This document shows, one piece after another, positions 52,578 to 61,048 of a stretch of 64,000 bases of DNA. Within the stretch, counting starts at the first letter, position 1; the number at the start of each line of letters is the position of its first letter. The translations under genes were made by a program, and so were the position numbers. The notes beneath the pieces are model-generated. The model saw only the letters and a list, made by a program, of their open reading frames with translations, had not been told where the DNA came from and did no database searches. Origin of the DNA: Paraburkholderia dioscoreae (GTDB taxonomy: Bacteria; Pseudomonadota; Gammaproteobacteria; Burkholderiales; Burkholderiaceae). The stretch lies in assembly GCF_902459535.1 (NCBI RefSeq), contig NZ_LR699556.1:29612-93611 (forward strand). Direction: 5' to 3'.

Positions 52578-52904
52578 TTACAACCTCAGTTCGTCATCGT
52601 CATATGCTGCAACGGCTTTGCCTGTTTCATGTCGATCGTCAAAACTCGCCATGCCGCGCTTGAGCGGGTTGACTACCGACAGGGCCGCCGCGACTAGGTC
52701 AACCGCAGGCCTGTCGCGATCAAAATCCGCGACGCGCGCGGTTTTCGTGAAGGTCGTGCCGTCGGCCTCGATGTGCGTAAGTTCCACGTCATAGTGGCCG
52801 TTCATCGGCGTGCCGGTGTCGTCGTTGGCAACCGTCATCACGGCCAGCGTGCGGGTGAGCTCAGCGTCACCGTCGGGCAGTAGCTCGATTGTCACGCGCA
52901 GCAT
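52578..52904 (-). CDS. Hypothetical protein, fourth gene of the operon
   Basis: 108 residues (MLRVTIELLPDGDAELTRTL; AVMTVANDDTGTPMNGHYDV; ELTHIEADGTTFTKTARVAD; ending YDDDELRL). Beta-rich start and acidic tail. A TGGAGAAAAC sequence upstream may be the ribosome site. It lies 21 bp from the preceding gene. No family is recognised, but sequence quality and tight spacing support it as real. Confidence 0.55.
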   Translation of the reverse strand: MLRVTIELLPDGDAELTRTLAVMTVANDDTGTPMNGHYDVELTHIEADGTTFTKTARVADFDRDRPAVDLVAAALSVVNPLKRGMASFDDRHETGKAVAAYDDDELRL

Positions 52905-52925
52905 GTGTTTTCTCCAAAAGCACTA

Positions 52926-53303
52926 TCAGGGCCGGGGATTGCGGGCACGCCATCCGGCAAGAAACGCGCGCCGTTCATCGTCCGTGAGGATGCCGGTAAA
53001 CGGCGCCGATTGCCGGAGGTCCGTTGCATGTTCTCCCGGATCGGTCATCAGGGCGATTGTCGTGTCGATGCCCTGATTGATCGTAACCCGCCATTCGATG
53101 AGATAGGGGTCAGCATGGTTATGCGGCTGTATGGCCATCCTGCGGTCAACGGTATCGCGCACCTGGTCGAGCAGCGCCGGGTCACGGCGGATCTTTCCGG
53201 CGATGAGCCGGTGCAGTGCGAGGCTGCGCCGATGCTTGTCCAGATGCAGATGGACCGTGACAGCTTCGTCAATCCTGAGCGGCGTGTCGAAGTCGGCCGA
53301 CAT
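52926..53303 (-). CDS. Hypothetical protein, third gene of the operon
   Basis: 125 residues (MSADFDTPLRIDEAVTVHLH; LDKHRRSLALHRLIAGKIRR; DPALLDQVRDTVDRRMAIQP; ending LAGWRARNPRP). The sequence WRVTINQGIDTTIALMTDPG in the middle suggests a compact alpha/beta fold. Antitoxin-like partners were not seen, so I make no functional claim. It begins 6 bp after the stop of the previous gene. Confidence 0.55.
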   Translation of the reverse strand: MSADFDTPLRIDEAVTVHLHLDKHRRSLALHRLIAGKIRRDPALLDQVRDTVDRRMAIQPHNHADPYLIEWRVTINQGIDTTIALMTDPGEHATDLRQSAPFTGILTDDERRAFLAGWRARNPRP

Positions 53304-53309
53304 GCTGAT

Positions 53310-53618
53310 CTAGCCAGCCAGTGTGCCGAGCCTACGACGCGGTGCGCCTGCGCTGCCCGGTTGAGAGGCGACGGGCTCGGCAAGTCGGGTTGCGGCCTCG
53401 AAATCGATCACAATTGCAGTTTCGTCCGGCTCGAAAGGAATATCGGAAAACATGTCCGGCCCGGTATGTGCGCCGCTGCCGAATTGGATCGTGCCGAGCC
53501 GGATTGGTAGCGCATAGACCGTCACGATGTCATCGAAGCCGCTGTTGAAGTGTGGCAGCACGACGCGGGCATTGGCCGGGAAGGCATGAAGATAATCGAT
53601 CAGCTCGGCGATGGTCAT
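53310..53618 (-). CDS. Hypothetical protein, second gene of the operon
   Basis: 102 residues from the ATG at 53618 (MTIAELIDYLHAFPANARVV; LPHFNSGFDDIVTVYALPIR), chosen because it makes a 4-bp ATGA overlap with the upstream gene; an in-frame ATG at 53630 is less likely. It ends in a basic, low-complexity tail (GAPRRRLGTLAG). The Glu/Asp-rich middle (SDIPFEPDETAIVIDFEAAT) is typical of small regulatory or immunity-like proteins, but no family is recognised. Confidence 0.55.
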   Translation of the reverse strand: MTIAELIDYLHAFPANARVVLPHFNSGFDDIVTVYALPIRLGTIQFGSGAHTGPDMFSDIPFEPDETAIVIDFEAATRLAEPVASQPGSAGAPRRRLGTLAG

Positions 53619-53950
53619 TGCCCGCTCCATAAATTGTTATCGGCCAGTGTAGCGAGCCGTCGCCGGAAAAATGGTGACACCGTACACATTGTCGTCTGCA
53701 GGCCGGTCCACATAAAGCCGAACTCGAAATTTTCCTCGGCGGGCAGCACGAAGATACGCGGCTCGCCCTGCACTTCGCCTTGCCAGCCAGCTTCGCCGGC
53801 GGCGTCCAGCGCATCGACCAGCTCGGCGTCCACCAGATCCACGGCTCCCACATCTGCGTCGATGGTCAGCCGCGCTTTCCATTCGCTAATGCTCAGCATG
53901 CCTTCCATGCTCGACGCGCTTTTTTCGATTTCATACACATGCCACACCAT
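53615..53950 (-). CDS. Hypothetical protein, first gene of the operon
   Basis: 111 residues (MVWHVYEIEKSASSMEGMLS; ISEWKARLTIDADVGAVDLV; DAELVDALDAAGEAGWQGEV; EENFEFGFMWTGLQTTMCTV). Very acidic; the pattern resembles many uncharacterised plasmid proteins. It overlaps the next gene by ATGA. The five genes 53950-52284 are tightly packed in one direction, which argues that they act together. Confidence 0.55.
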   Translation of the reverse strand: MVWHVYEIEKSASSMEGMLSISEWKARLTIDADVGAVDLVDAELVDALDAAGEAGWQGEVQGEPRIFVLPAEENFEFGFMWTGLQTTMCTVSPFFRRRLATLADNNLWSGQ

Positions 53951-54169
53951 CGTTTCGGCCCCTTAGTAATGAAACGGTTCGGGTACGTGTTATCGGCAAC
54001 AGAGGGGTTGTTGTAGAGAGGCTAGCAAAAAATTTCATATCCAGTAGGCGGCAAAGCGGCGCGAGATTTTCGACGTAGGCTGCGTGAGTACGTGTGACTG
54101 ACGCCACAGTTCTGCGACGGGGCGACTACTGTTCTGGCGCAATCCGCCTGCTGATTCGGACAAAACGCA

Positions 54170-54188
54170 CTTATAAGAAGCTTATAAG
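54170..54188. promoter_or_regulatory. Paired operator of the hipAB-like operon
   Basis: CTTATAAG occurs twice, at 54170 and 54181, 11 bp (one helical turn) apart, within an AT-rich promoter-like stretch about 50 bp before hipA. Each is a palindrome, as expected for HipB-type repressor sites. Confidence 0.6.
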
Positions 54189-54238
54189 AAATTTATCGCC
54201 ATATTGTGCTACATTTATGAGGCACAAGGAGCTGCCTC

Positions 54239-55546
54239 ATGGATTGCACCCTGCAAATATTCCTGGACGATCGCTGGGTCGACTGCGCGCAGATCGAACT
54301 CAACGGTCGCCTGTGTCAGTGGAATCATCTGGTTATGTACGCCGTCGAACACACGGCCGCCCCACTATCGCTGGCTGAGCCCGTCGATATGGACCTCCGC
54401 ACGGGCCCGACGATACCCGCCTTCCTCTATGACCTCGCCCCACAAGGGGCCGGTCGTCGCTTCCTGCTGGGCGAGCTGAAACTGCCGGATGGCCCTGACG
54501 CGGACTTCCCGCTGATCTGCTCGGGTGCCTTCAATCCGGTCGGCCGAATCCGGGTTGCCGAGGCAGCCGAATATTTTGAGGCGCACGTGGCGCGGCACCC
54601 AGCCGCGCGTGGCCTACCCGGCCTGACGATCGACGACGTCGTCGTGCGCAGCGCGGAATTCAAGGAAACGATGTTCCTGCACGGGATGCTGGGCACCGGG
54701 ACCACGGGGGTCCAGGGTGCGGCGCCGAAATACCTGCTAACCCGGGACCGGGCGGGCCTGCTGCACGGTGACGCCATCCTGCCCGATGCCGACGCTACCC
54801 AGCATCTGATCGCGAAACTGCCGCGCGGGAACAGCGCGGCCGACGACAAGGTCCTGCGCAATGAAGCGGCGTACATGCGGGTGGCTGCCGCGCTTGGTAT
54901 CCGCACACACGCGGACTTGCCGATCCTTCACGGAGACGTTCTGCTGGTTCCGCGCTTTGACCGGATCGCGAGCGACGGGAAAGTTTTGCGCCTCCATCAG
55001 GAAAGCGTGGCATCTATTCTGGGGCTGTCCGGCTTTGACCTGCGTCCGAGCCTCTTCGAGGTCGTGGCCGGGATCCGCAAGGTTGTGACCGATCCATTTG
55101 CCGAAACGCTCGAATTCATCAAGCGGGACGTGCTCAATCTGGCGATGCGCAACACGGACAATCATGCGCGCAATACAGCCGTGCAACTGGTCGAGGGCAA
55201 AGTCCGGCTCACACCCCTGTTCGACTTCGCGCCGATGTACCTCGATCCCGAGTTGATTCCACGTGCGCTGAGATGGTATCGGCCAGACACCCGGGTTGAA
55301 CTGACGGACTGGGTCGACGTGCTTGCGGCTCTGCCTGTACCTGACCATGAGCGCCGAATGCTCGCCCGGGCATTGAGCCGCTTTGCCGTGCAGATCGAAC
55401 GCCTGCCCGACATCATGGACGCGCAGGGCGTCGATCACGACATCATCGAGTTCCTGACGCAATCCATTGATACGCAGGTCCGACAACTGAAAGCCCTTCA
55501 ACCGCCAGAGGCTCATCATGCCCCGTCGGAACCGACCTACCCGTGA
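54239..55546 (+). CDS. hipA: HipA-family serine/threonine kinase toxin
   Basis: 435 residues. The N-terminal subdomain (QIFLDDRWVDCAQIELNGRL) precedes HipA landmarks: the Gly-rich loop GVQGAAPKYLLTRDRAG, HLIAKLPRGNSAADDKVLRN (Lys), NEAAYMRVAAALGI, LLVPRFDR, HQESVASILG, the catalytic loop LNLAMRNTDNHARNTAVQL (Asp and Asn) and LTPLFDFAPMYLDPELIPR (metal Asp). All kinase residues seem present. HipA toxins phosphorylate a tRNA synthetase and stop growth. Here the toxin gene comes before the antitoxin gene, the reverse of E. coli hipBA. The two genes overlap by 29 bp. Confidence 0.92.
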   Translation: MDCTLQIFLDDRWVDCAQIELNGRLCQWNHLVMYAVEHTAAPLSLAEPVDMDLRTGPTIPAFLYDLAPQGAGRRFLLGELKLPDGPDADFPLICSGAFNPVGRIRVAEAAEYFEAHVARHPAARGLPGLTIDDVVVRSAEFKETMFLHGMLGTGTTGVQGAAPKYLLTRDRAGLLHGDAILPDADATQHLIAKLPRGNSAADDKVLRNEAAYMRVAAALGIRTHADLPILHGDVLLVPRFDRIASDGKVLRLHQESVASILGLSGFDLRPSLFEVVAGIRKVVTDPFAETLEFIKRDVLNLAMRNTDNHARNTAVQLVEGKVRLTPLFDFAPMYLDPELIPRALRWYRPDTRVELTDWVDVLAALPVPDHERRMLARALSRFAVQIERLPDIMDAQGVDHDIIEFLTQSIDTQVRQLKALQPPEAHHAPSEPTYP

Positions 55547-55823
55547 AGAGCAGAACGCCCTGCGCCGTGCTTTCTACGAAAGGATCGGCCGGGGCGACAT
55601 GACCATTCCTGACGCCATGAAAGCGATGCGCGAGATGACGGGCCTGACCCAAGCGGAATTCGCCGCGCACCGAGGCGTCAGCCGCCGGGTCATCCAGGAT
55701 ATCGAGCGCGGGACTGGAAATCCGACCGTCGACTCGCTCAACAGCGTCGCGAAGCTCTTCGGCCTACAGGTCGGATTTGTCCCGATCAGGCGGAACGAAG
55801 CAGCTTCGCCGACCTCAAGCTGA
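55518..55823 (+). CDS. hipB: HipB-like XRE-family antitoxin
   Basis: 101 residues. The helix-turn-helix spans about residues 35-95 (AMKAMREMTGLTQAEFAAHR; GVSRRVIQDIERGTGNPTVD; SLNSVAKLFGLQVGFVPIRR), a standard Cro/CI-type fold. It overlaps the 3' end of hipA by 29 bp, so translation is coupled. It should neutralise HipA and repress the promoter through the paired CTTATAAG sites at 54170-54188. Confidence 0.88.
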   Translation: MPRRNRPTREEQNALRRAFYERIGRGDMTIPDAMKAMREMTGLTQAEFAAHRGVSRRVIQDIERGTGNPTVDSLNSVAKLFGLQVGFVPIRRNEAASPTSS

Positions 55824-55974
55824 CAGCTATGCCGCAGCAGTGCTGCGTTTGATGACTACACGCTACTGGAGCGCTTCGCGATGGTTGTCGAAGCCATTCT
55901 TAGATGTCTCAGGGGTAGCCGAAACCGGCCGGGCTTCCGGTCCAGCTTATCGTCCACCCTGCCGCAAAATCCAA

Positions 55975-56010
55975 CGTAATACTATATTACGTGTAATAAA
56001 ATTATTATAC
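55975..56010. promoter_or_regulatory. Two palindromic operators before the second toxin-antitoxin pair
   Basis: CGTAATACTATATTACG (55975-55991) is a perfect 7-bp inverted repeat around CTA. GTAATAAAATTATTATAC (55993-56010) is a related palindrome right after it. Both lie 35-70 bp before the antitoxin ATG in an AT-rich promoter. Confidence 0.6.
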
Positions 56011-56044
56011 TTTATGATTAGCGTATCGCAGTCTGGGAGTTATC

Positions 56045-56524
56045 ATGCGTCGCGTTTCATTCGATGTCGCGCAGGCCAGCGCCGCCGTCAAGGCGGGCGG
56101 TGTACTGTCTGCCATCCTGCGTGTCGAGAACGGCGCTTTCTATATCGAACTGGAAACCCGCGAATCCGGCGTAGTCGAACTCGTGACGGCCAACGGCCGT
56201 GAGCGCCGCACATTCCGCGAGCCGGGACAGGCGCTGAAGGTTGTGCGTGAGCTGGGGGTGGCCATCGGCCGCTTTGCCCTCGAAGAGTGGGACACGCGCG
56301 CGCCAAAAGCAAAGGCATGGACGCGTCCTGACCAGTCGGCGCACATGAAGGTCAAACACCAGCGCGCCGACGAGGCGGCAGAATATGAGGCCGATGTACT
56401 GCAGGCGCTGGCCGAGGCCGATGATCCGACAACCCAGTTTGTGCCGCATGACGAAGCAATGAGCCGGCTTGATGCGAAGATTGCCGAAGTTCAGAAGAAG
56501 GCGAAGCGCAAGGCCCGTGCATGA
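56045..56524 (+). CDS. Putative antitoxin paired with a ParE-like toxin
   Basis: 159 residues. The N-terminal part (SFDVAQASAAVKAGGVLSAI; FYIELETRESGVVELVTANG) is beta-rich. The middle has FREPGQALKVVRELGVAIGR, and the C-terminal third is charged and probably disordered (HDEAMSRLDAKIAEVQKKAK; RKARA). It overlaps the ParE-like gene by ATGA and has two palindromes upstream. By position and the charged tail it should be the antitoxin; it is longer than classical ParD and does not show a clear ribbon-helix-helix. Confidence 0.75.
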   Translation: MRRVSFDVAQASAAVKAGGVLSAILRVENGAFYIELETRESGVVELVTANGRERRTFREPGQALKVVRELGVAIGRFALEEWDTRAPKAKAWTRPDQSAHMKVKHQRADEAAEYEADVLQALAEADDPTTQFVPHDEAMSRLDAKIAEVQKKAKRKARA

Positions 56525-56802
56525 CGGTTGGCATCGAGGTTATATGGTTGCCGGTGGCGATCGAACAGCTGCTGTCGATCATTGATCACATCAGCGGGGA
56601 CAACCCCGTCGCGGCCGTCGAACTGGCGCAGACGATCCGGGCCGCAGCCGACACGCTGACGCGCTATCCAAACCGCTACCGTGCAGGACGCATCAATGGA
56701 ACTCGCGAGCTGGTGGTGAAACCGAATTACATCATCGTGTACCGCGTGACAGACCGGGTCGAAATCCTTCGCGTGCGGCACGCGCGCAGGCAGCACCTGT
56801 AG
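56521..56802 (+). CDS. ParE/RelE-family toxin
   Basis: 93 residues, starting at the ATGA overlap. EVIWLPVAIEQLLSIIDHIS is the ParE start, AAVELAQTIRAAADTLTRYP the second helix with the Pro turn, NRYRAGRINGTRELVVKPNY and IIVYRVTDRVEILRVRHARR the closing beta sheet with the RxxR/H end. Probably a gyrase poison or mRNA interferase balanced by the upstream protein. It is distinct from the ParE at 22560-22859. Confidence 0.85.
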   Translation: MTVGIEVIWLPVAIEQLLSIIDHISGDNPVAAVELAQTIRAAADTLTRYPNRYRAGRINGTRELVVKPNYIIVYRVTDRVEILRVRHARRQHL

Positions 56803-56892
56803 TAGCTTATGAGCGGTTTAGTACAGCCCGATAACATCATCTGGACATTAAGCATCCCGTTCTCAGCAATGCGGAGCCAATGCCGCCCGATA

Positions 56893-56993
56893 GCCGAACT
56901 GACAGACAAGTGGCACTTTTCTGTCAGTTCGGCCGGCTCGCCGAGTTGCCCTACTAGACCTTCTGGAAAAAGTGTCAGATATCTGACACTTTT
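56893..56993. repeat. Cluster of long palindromes, candidate recombination site
   Basis: GCCGAACTGACAG (56893-56905) and CTGTCAGTTCGGC (56921-56933) are perfect 13-bp arms around 15 bases. From 56968 to 56993 a second, gapless palindrome has arms AAAAGTGTCAGAT/ATCTGACACTTTT. The two share a direct repeat of the form CACTTTTCTGTCAGTTC (about 56914 and 56988). No gene is in 56803-57165. The site lies about 170 bp from the 3' end of the integrase at 57166, and could be its core or a resolution site. Confidence 0.6.
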
Positions 56994-57165
56994 CTATCAG
57001 TTCCGCCGTCCGCTACATAAGGTGTGGAAAGCATCAGAGGATATCTCCACCCTCGGAAGGGCGCCTGCGGATCCCGGAAGGCCCTCCAGGCACGTCCCAC
57101 CAACCAGTTCAGCTTTGACCTCCTTCCACACGCTGCCTTTCGGCAAGCGATGGGAGGTCAAGAAT

Positions 57166-58080
57166 TCAGGTTTGCTGCTCATAGGTCGCCCTCAGGTAGT
57201 TGTTCCAGACCCAGCGGCCCCGGCCCTCGCCATGGCCCAGGTCGCGCGAACACAGTCCGAGCGCTTCTTTCACGCTGTAGCCTTCGCCCAGGTAGTGCTC
57301 GTAGTTGTCACGGCAGAAGGCACGGCGCAATGCGTGGCCGGAGTCTCCGCCCGTCAGCCCCAGCGCCGCGAACCGGTCGTGAACCTGCTTCTGGGCCGCG
57401 CGACCGGTGGGCGCATCGACCAGGTATTGCCGCTTTGTCATTATCGCCAGCGCGGCCCTGACCGCTGCAAGTGCCCGTTCACGGTAGGGCGCCGGGATGA
57501 CGGTATCCCTCACACGTCCGCCCTTGGTGCCATGGCGGATCGTGATAAAGCTCTTCCCGCGTGCTAGCGCTGCCTCCCACTGTTTCAAGCTTCGATGGCT
57601 TTCGATCATCTCCTCGCGCCGTAGGCCCAAGTAGCGTTCAAGCTCGATCCATGCGCGGGTGTCGGCCGGCGCACGCGCCAATGCTTGCGCCAGGACATCC
57701 GCATTGACCACCCGCCCGGTGCCGATGCGCGAGCCGGCAGGCACGCCGAGCTGCGCGTTGGTGACGGTATCGGCCCATTCGCCGCGTCCGGCGCCGCGCA
57801 ACGCGCGGCGCAGATGGCTGACCTCGTTCTGGATGGTGCGCGGTGTGATCCCCACCTCGATGCGCGCGTGCACGTAGTTCCGGAGCTGTTTCTCGGTGAC
57901 CGTGGCGGGATCGACCGGCCCATAGCGTCGCTGCTTCGCATGCGCAGCGAACGCCAGAAAAGTGGTGCGCATCTTCTGCCGGGTCAGGGTCGCTGCGCCC
58001 TTATGGAGCGACGCGGCCATGAACTTCGCCTCGATCGATCGCGGCCGGTTTGAGGGTGACGTGGACTTGCTCATGCTCAT
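57166..58080 (-). CDS. Integrase-domain tyrosine recombinase (Integrase_1 type)
   Basis: 304 residues from the ATG at 58080 (MSMSKSTSPSNRPRSIEAKF); the long upstream extension is not credible. The N-terminal SAM-like part has GAATLTRQKMRTTFLAFAAH and PRTIQNEVSHLRRALRGAGR. The catalytic part has ELERYLGLRREEMIESHRSL (Arg), HGTKGGRVRDTVIPAPYRER (Lys), GGDSGHALRRAFCRDNYEHY and LGHGEGRGRWVWNNYLRATY (Tyr candidate). The motif arrangement fits the Integrase_1 subgroup common in Burkholderiaceae plasmids and islands rather than XerC/D. A palindrome cluster lies just downstream. Confidence 0.8.
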   Translation of the reverse strand: MSMSKSTSPSNRPRSIEAKFMAASLHKGAATLTRQKMRTTFLAFAAHAKQRRYGPVDPATVTEKQLRNYVHARIEVGITPRTIQNEVSHLRRALRGAGRGEWADTVTNAQLGVPAGSRIGTGRVVNADVLAQALARAPADTRAWIELERYLGLRREEMIESHRSLKQWEAALARGKSFITIRHGTKGGRVRDTVIPAPYRERALAAVRAALAIMTKRQYLVDAPTGRAAQKQVHDRFAALGLTGGDSGHALRRAFCRDNYEHYLGEGYSVKEALGLCSRDLGHGEGRGRWVWNNYLRATYEQQT

Positions 58081-59192
58081 CTTCGTTGGAATGGTTCGTT
58101 GGTGATTCACTGGTTTTACGTCGTGCCGGTGCGCTCCAGCGAGCCGGGTCCTGCTTCGTTTAGGGAGGGGTGGCCGCCACCTGGAGGTGGGTTTGTGTGG
58201 CCGGGGTACTGCATGTCGATCAGGTCGTTTGTCGTTCGCGGTTGGCCGGTTCGACGCGCTGACTTGCGCGTAACTACCACGTCGGGAGACGAGCGCCTTG
58301 ACTGGCGCGGAAGACAGGGAAGCGCGACAGCGCGTCACTGCTCCGCAATGCGAAACAGTGACGCGCAAAAGCCAGGTGGTTGCCTTCGTTGAGCGTTCCC
58401 GGCGGACGGGTCGCGGAAGGCGGTGAAGTCATCGTGCGGGGGCTCGCATGCATTTGCTGTCGACACAGCGAAACGGGGGGCGTGCGCGCGATGGGCGAGA
58501 TGGGCGACTCGTTGGACGCCGAAGCTGGAATGGGTGTACCCGGGCCATGCCGGATTAAACGGTGATGCACGGGCGAAGACCCGTGATGCGGGATGGGTGC
58601 GTTTTCAATGGGCGGACTACGGGAGCCCGCCGAAGCACTCGGGAAAAATTGTCGCTCAGGGGGCTGCGCAGGGCGGATCAATCCGATGCGCTTGCCATAA
58701 GCGATGACTGCGGCCGGGACACCCCGGCGTCATAAAAATAGGACCTGGCTCAACGCCAGATCGTAGGTCGATTGCGTCAGGGACGCGAAGAGTCGGGCTT
58801 ACGTTAGCACACGATTATTGGCTTGGCGATGGGACGCCCGTGATTTTTTAAAAGCTACGTAAAAACAGGTCGCTTTCGGGTGGGGCATTCTCGAAAGATC
58901 CCTGAAAATAAGCCTCTTTCATGATTCAGGCGATTGTGCACCCTGCGCGTGTCTGGCGCATTCAGGTCGCGTCGCGATCGCGACGGAAATAAGGGGAGTC
59001 TCCGCCGTGCCGGCGGCACGACCGGGATGTGCTGGCACCCGAAATCGGCATCACCGATGACGTGGTTGCTGTGCGGGGGAATGCTGTTCATGGACATGCG
59101 GCGCCGCGGGACGACCGCTACCGAGGGAGTGTCTGAATTTTTGTGTGCAAGGCAGATAAAAGCCTGCCGTCTGGCAGGTCGTCAATTGCATT
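58081..59192. other. 1.1 kb without recognisable genes
   Basis: Several frames exist but all look like noise (Arg-, Gly- and Cys-rich, no ribosome sites). A perfect 11-bp inverted repeat, GCGCGTCACTG (58330) and CAGTGACGCGC (58356) with a 15-base loop, is the only clear structure; it may be a terminator or recombination site. Confidence 0.4.
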
Positions 59193-59411
59193 CTACAAAT
59201 GAATCCTCGTGAAGCGATCTTCGTAGAGGATCGCGAACTGGTTCATCGCAGCTTTCCAGTCATGCGCCGCGCGGCTCCAGTCAGCCGTGATATTGCGTAA
59301 GGCCAGCCACAGCAGTTTGGTCGCCGCCTCGTCGGTCGGGAAGTGCCCACGCGTCTTGACGATCTTGCGTAGCTGGGCATTCACACTTTCGATGGCATTC
59401 GTAACCGGCAT
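59193..59411 (-). pseudogene. IS256-family transposase, C-terminal fragment
   Basis: 73 codons ending at 59193 read VTNAIESVNAQLRKIVKTRG and HFPTDEAATKLLWLALRNIT, then a short tail. The block TNAIESxNxQLRKxxKTRGHFP is the signature of the C-terminus of IS256-type transposases (Mutator-like). The rest of the gene is missing. Upstream of it on the minus strand the sequence changes to the flank of the IS110 element at 59650. Confidence 0.85.
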
Positions 59412-60275
59412 GATATAGCCGGTGCCTCACGGTCCCGCGCCGTGCATTTCTGGCGTATGGTGTGACCATCCGGGACAAGGGGCACCGGGGAGCACTTCGG
59501 GTGGGCAGGCCGTTGTTATACGATGAGCCGCGAGCTCGTGTTAGTAGTTGGCCGCCCCTGCGACCCGCCCGGTTGCGCTGCGAGCGCGAATCCGTAGTTG
59601 TCGTGCTGTCCCACCGGCTCCCAACATTCATCTGAATGGGAGAACGGTTATGCGAATCGTAGGACTGGATGTTTCGCGCTCCGTGGCCGAGATCGCGTAT
59701 CTGGAGGACGGCGTGCTGCATGCTGGTGGCCGTGCCGGGCTCAGACGCGACGAACTGGAGCGCTTTGCCGCAAGCCTGCGCAGCACCGATCATGTGGTGC
59801 TCGAAGCGACGGGCAATACCGCCGCCATCGTCAACGTACTGCGCCCTCGCGTCGCGCGTGTCGCAATTGCGAATCCACTGCTGGTACGGCTCATCGCCGA
59901 GGCACGCGTCAAGACGGACAGGATTGATGCGGCAGTGCTGGCCCAACTGTACGCAAGCCATTTCCTGCCGGAAGTCTGGATGCCCGACGAGAGCACCCTG
60001 GCGCTACGCCGACAGGTCTCGCGCCGGTCACAACTCGTGCGGCAACGCACGAGGCTGAAGAACGAAGTTCATGCGGTGCTGGCTGCGCATCTGATCGAGC
60101 GGTGCCCCGCTACTGATCTGTTCGGCAGGAAGGGACGCGTATGGCTCACGGTGCCTATTCCACGCAAATCGAACAGCCGTTCCGCGGCAAAGCGAGCAAG
60201 CATTCCAGGCGAAACCGAGCATGCATTCCACAGCAAAGCGAGCGCTGCGGACATGGCGACGCGGGGTGAGCTTTT

Positions 60276-61034
60276 TTACTCCTTCTCGCCTTCGGTGGTC
60301 AAACCATTTCGGCGTTTTCGCATCGATTCACCTGAGAGCGTGAAGCGATGCGCGTTGTGAACCAGCCGATCGAGAATCGCATCTGCGAGAGTTGGATCTC
60401 CGATGGCAGCGTGCCAGCTGTCGACCGGAATCTGGCTGGTGACGATCACCGAGCGCTGGCCGTGCCGGTCGTCGAGTACTTCGAGCAGATCGCGCCGCGC
60501 CGCATCTGACAGCGGTGCCATCGCCAGGTCATCCATGACGAGGACGTCGGTCTTGGCCCACTGCGCGAGCAGCTTCGCGTAGCGCCCGCTACCGTGCGCG
60601 ATGGCCATCTCCTCGTTGAACTTCGGCATGCGCAGATAGCAGGCCGAGAAGCCCTGGCGACACGCCTGGTTGACCAGCGCGCATGCAAGCCAGCTTTTGC
60701 CGAGCCCGGTTGGCGCGACCAGAATCACGTTCTGGTGCGCCCGTATCCATTCGCCGGTGAGCACCCGGGCGAGTAGCGCGCGATCCAGTGCGCGGGGCTC
60801 GCGGTAGTTGATGTCTTCGGGCACCGCGTCAGGGAAACGCAGCTTTGCGCGGCGCAGCCGCGCCGTGAGCAGGCGCGACTGGCGTTCGCTTGCTTCACGT
60901 TCGACAAGCAGCCCCAGGCGCTCCTCGAAGCCGAGCTGGTCGATGCTGTTCTGGGATTGCTGGTCGGCCAGCGCCGCGGCCATGCCGAACAGGCGCAGGT
61001 CGTGCAACCGCTCGACGGTCGGGTGATGCAGCAT
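60276..61034 (-). CDS. istB: IS21 helper ATPase IstB
   Basis: 252 residues. The N-terminal helical domain (MLHHPTVERLHDLRLFGMAA; LGFEERLGLLVEREASERQS) is followed by an AAA+ core with Walker A VAPTGLGKSWLACALVNQA, Walker B KTDVLVMDDLAMAPLSDA, sensor VIVTSQIPVDSWHAAIGD and DAILDRLVHNAHRFTLSGES. IstB is the DnaC-like ATPase that selects target DNA and activates IstA. It follows istA by 14 bp. Confidence 0.95.
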   Translation of the reverse strand: MLHHPTVERLHDLRLFGMAAALADQQSQNSIDQLGFEERLGLLVEREASERQSRLLTARLRRAKLRFPDAVPEDINYREPRALDRALLARVLTGEWIRAHQNVILVAPTGLGKSWLACALVNQACRQGFSACYLRMPKFNEEMAIAHGSGRYAKLLAQWAKTDVLVMDDLAMAPLSDAARRDLLEVLDDRHGQRSVIVTSQIPVDSWHAAIGDPTLADAILDRLVHNAHRFTLSGESMRKRRNGLTTEGEKE

Positions 61035-61048
61035 GTCATGATCTCCTT

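Noticed and set aside
58274..58707. Overlapping frames of about 95-135 codons on both strands
   Set aside because: Low-complexity Arg/Gly/Pro/Cys-rich translations with no start signals.
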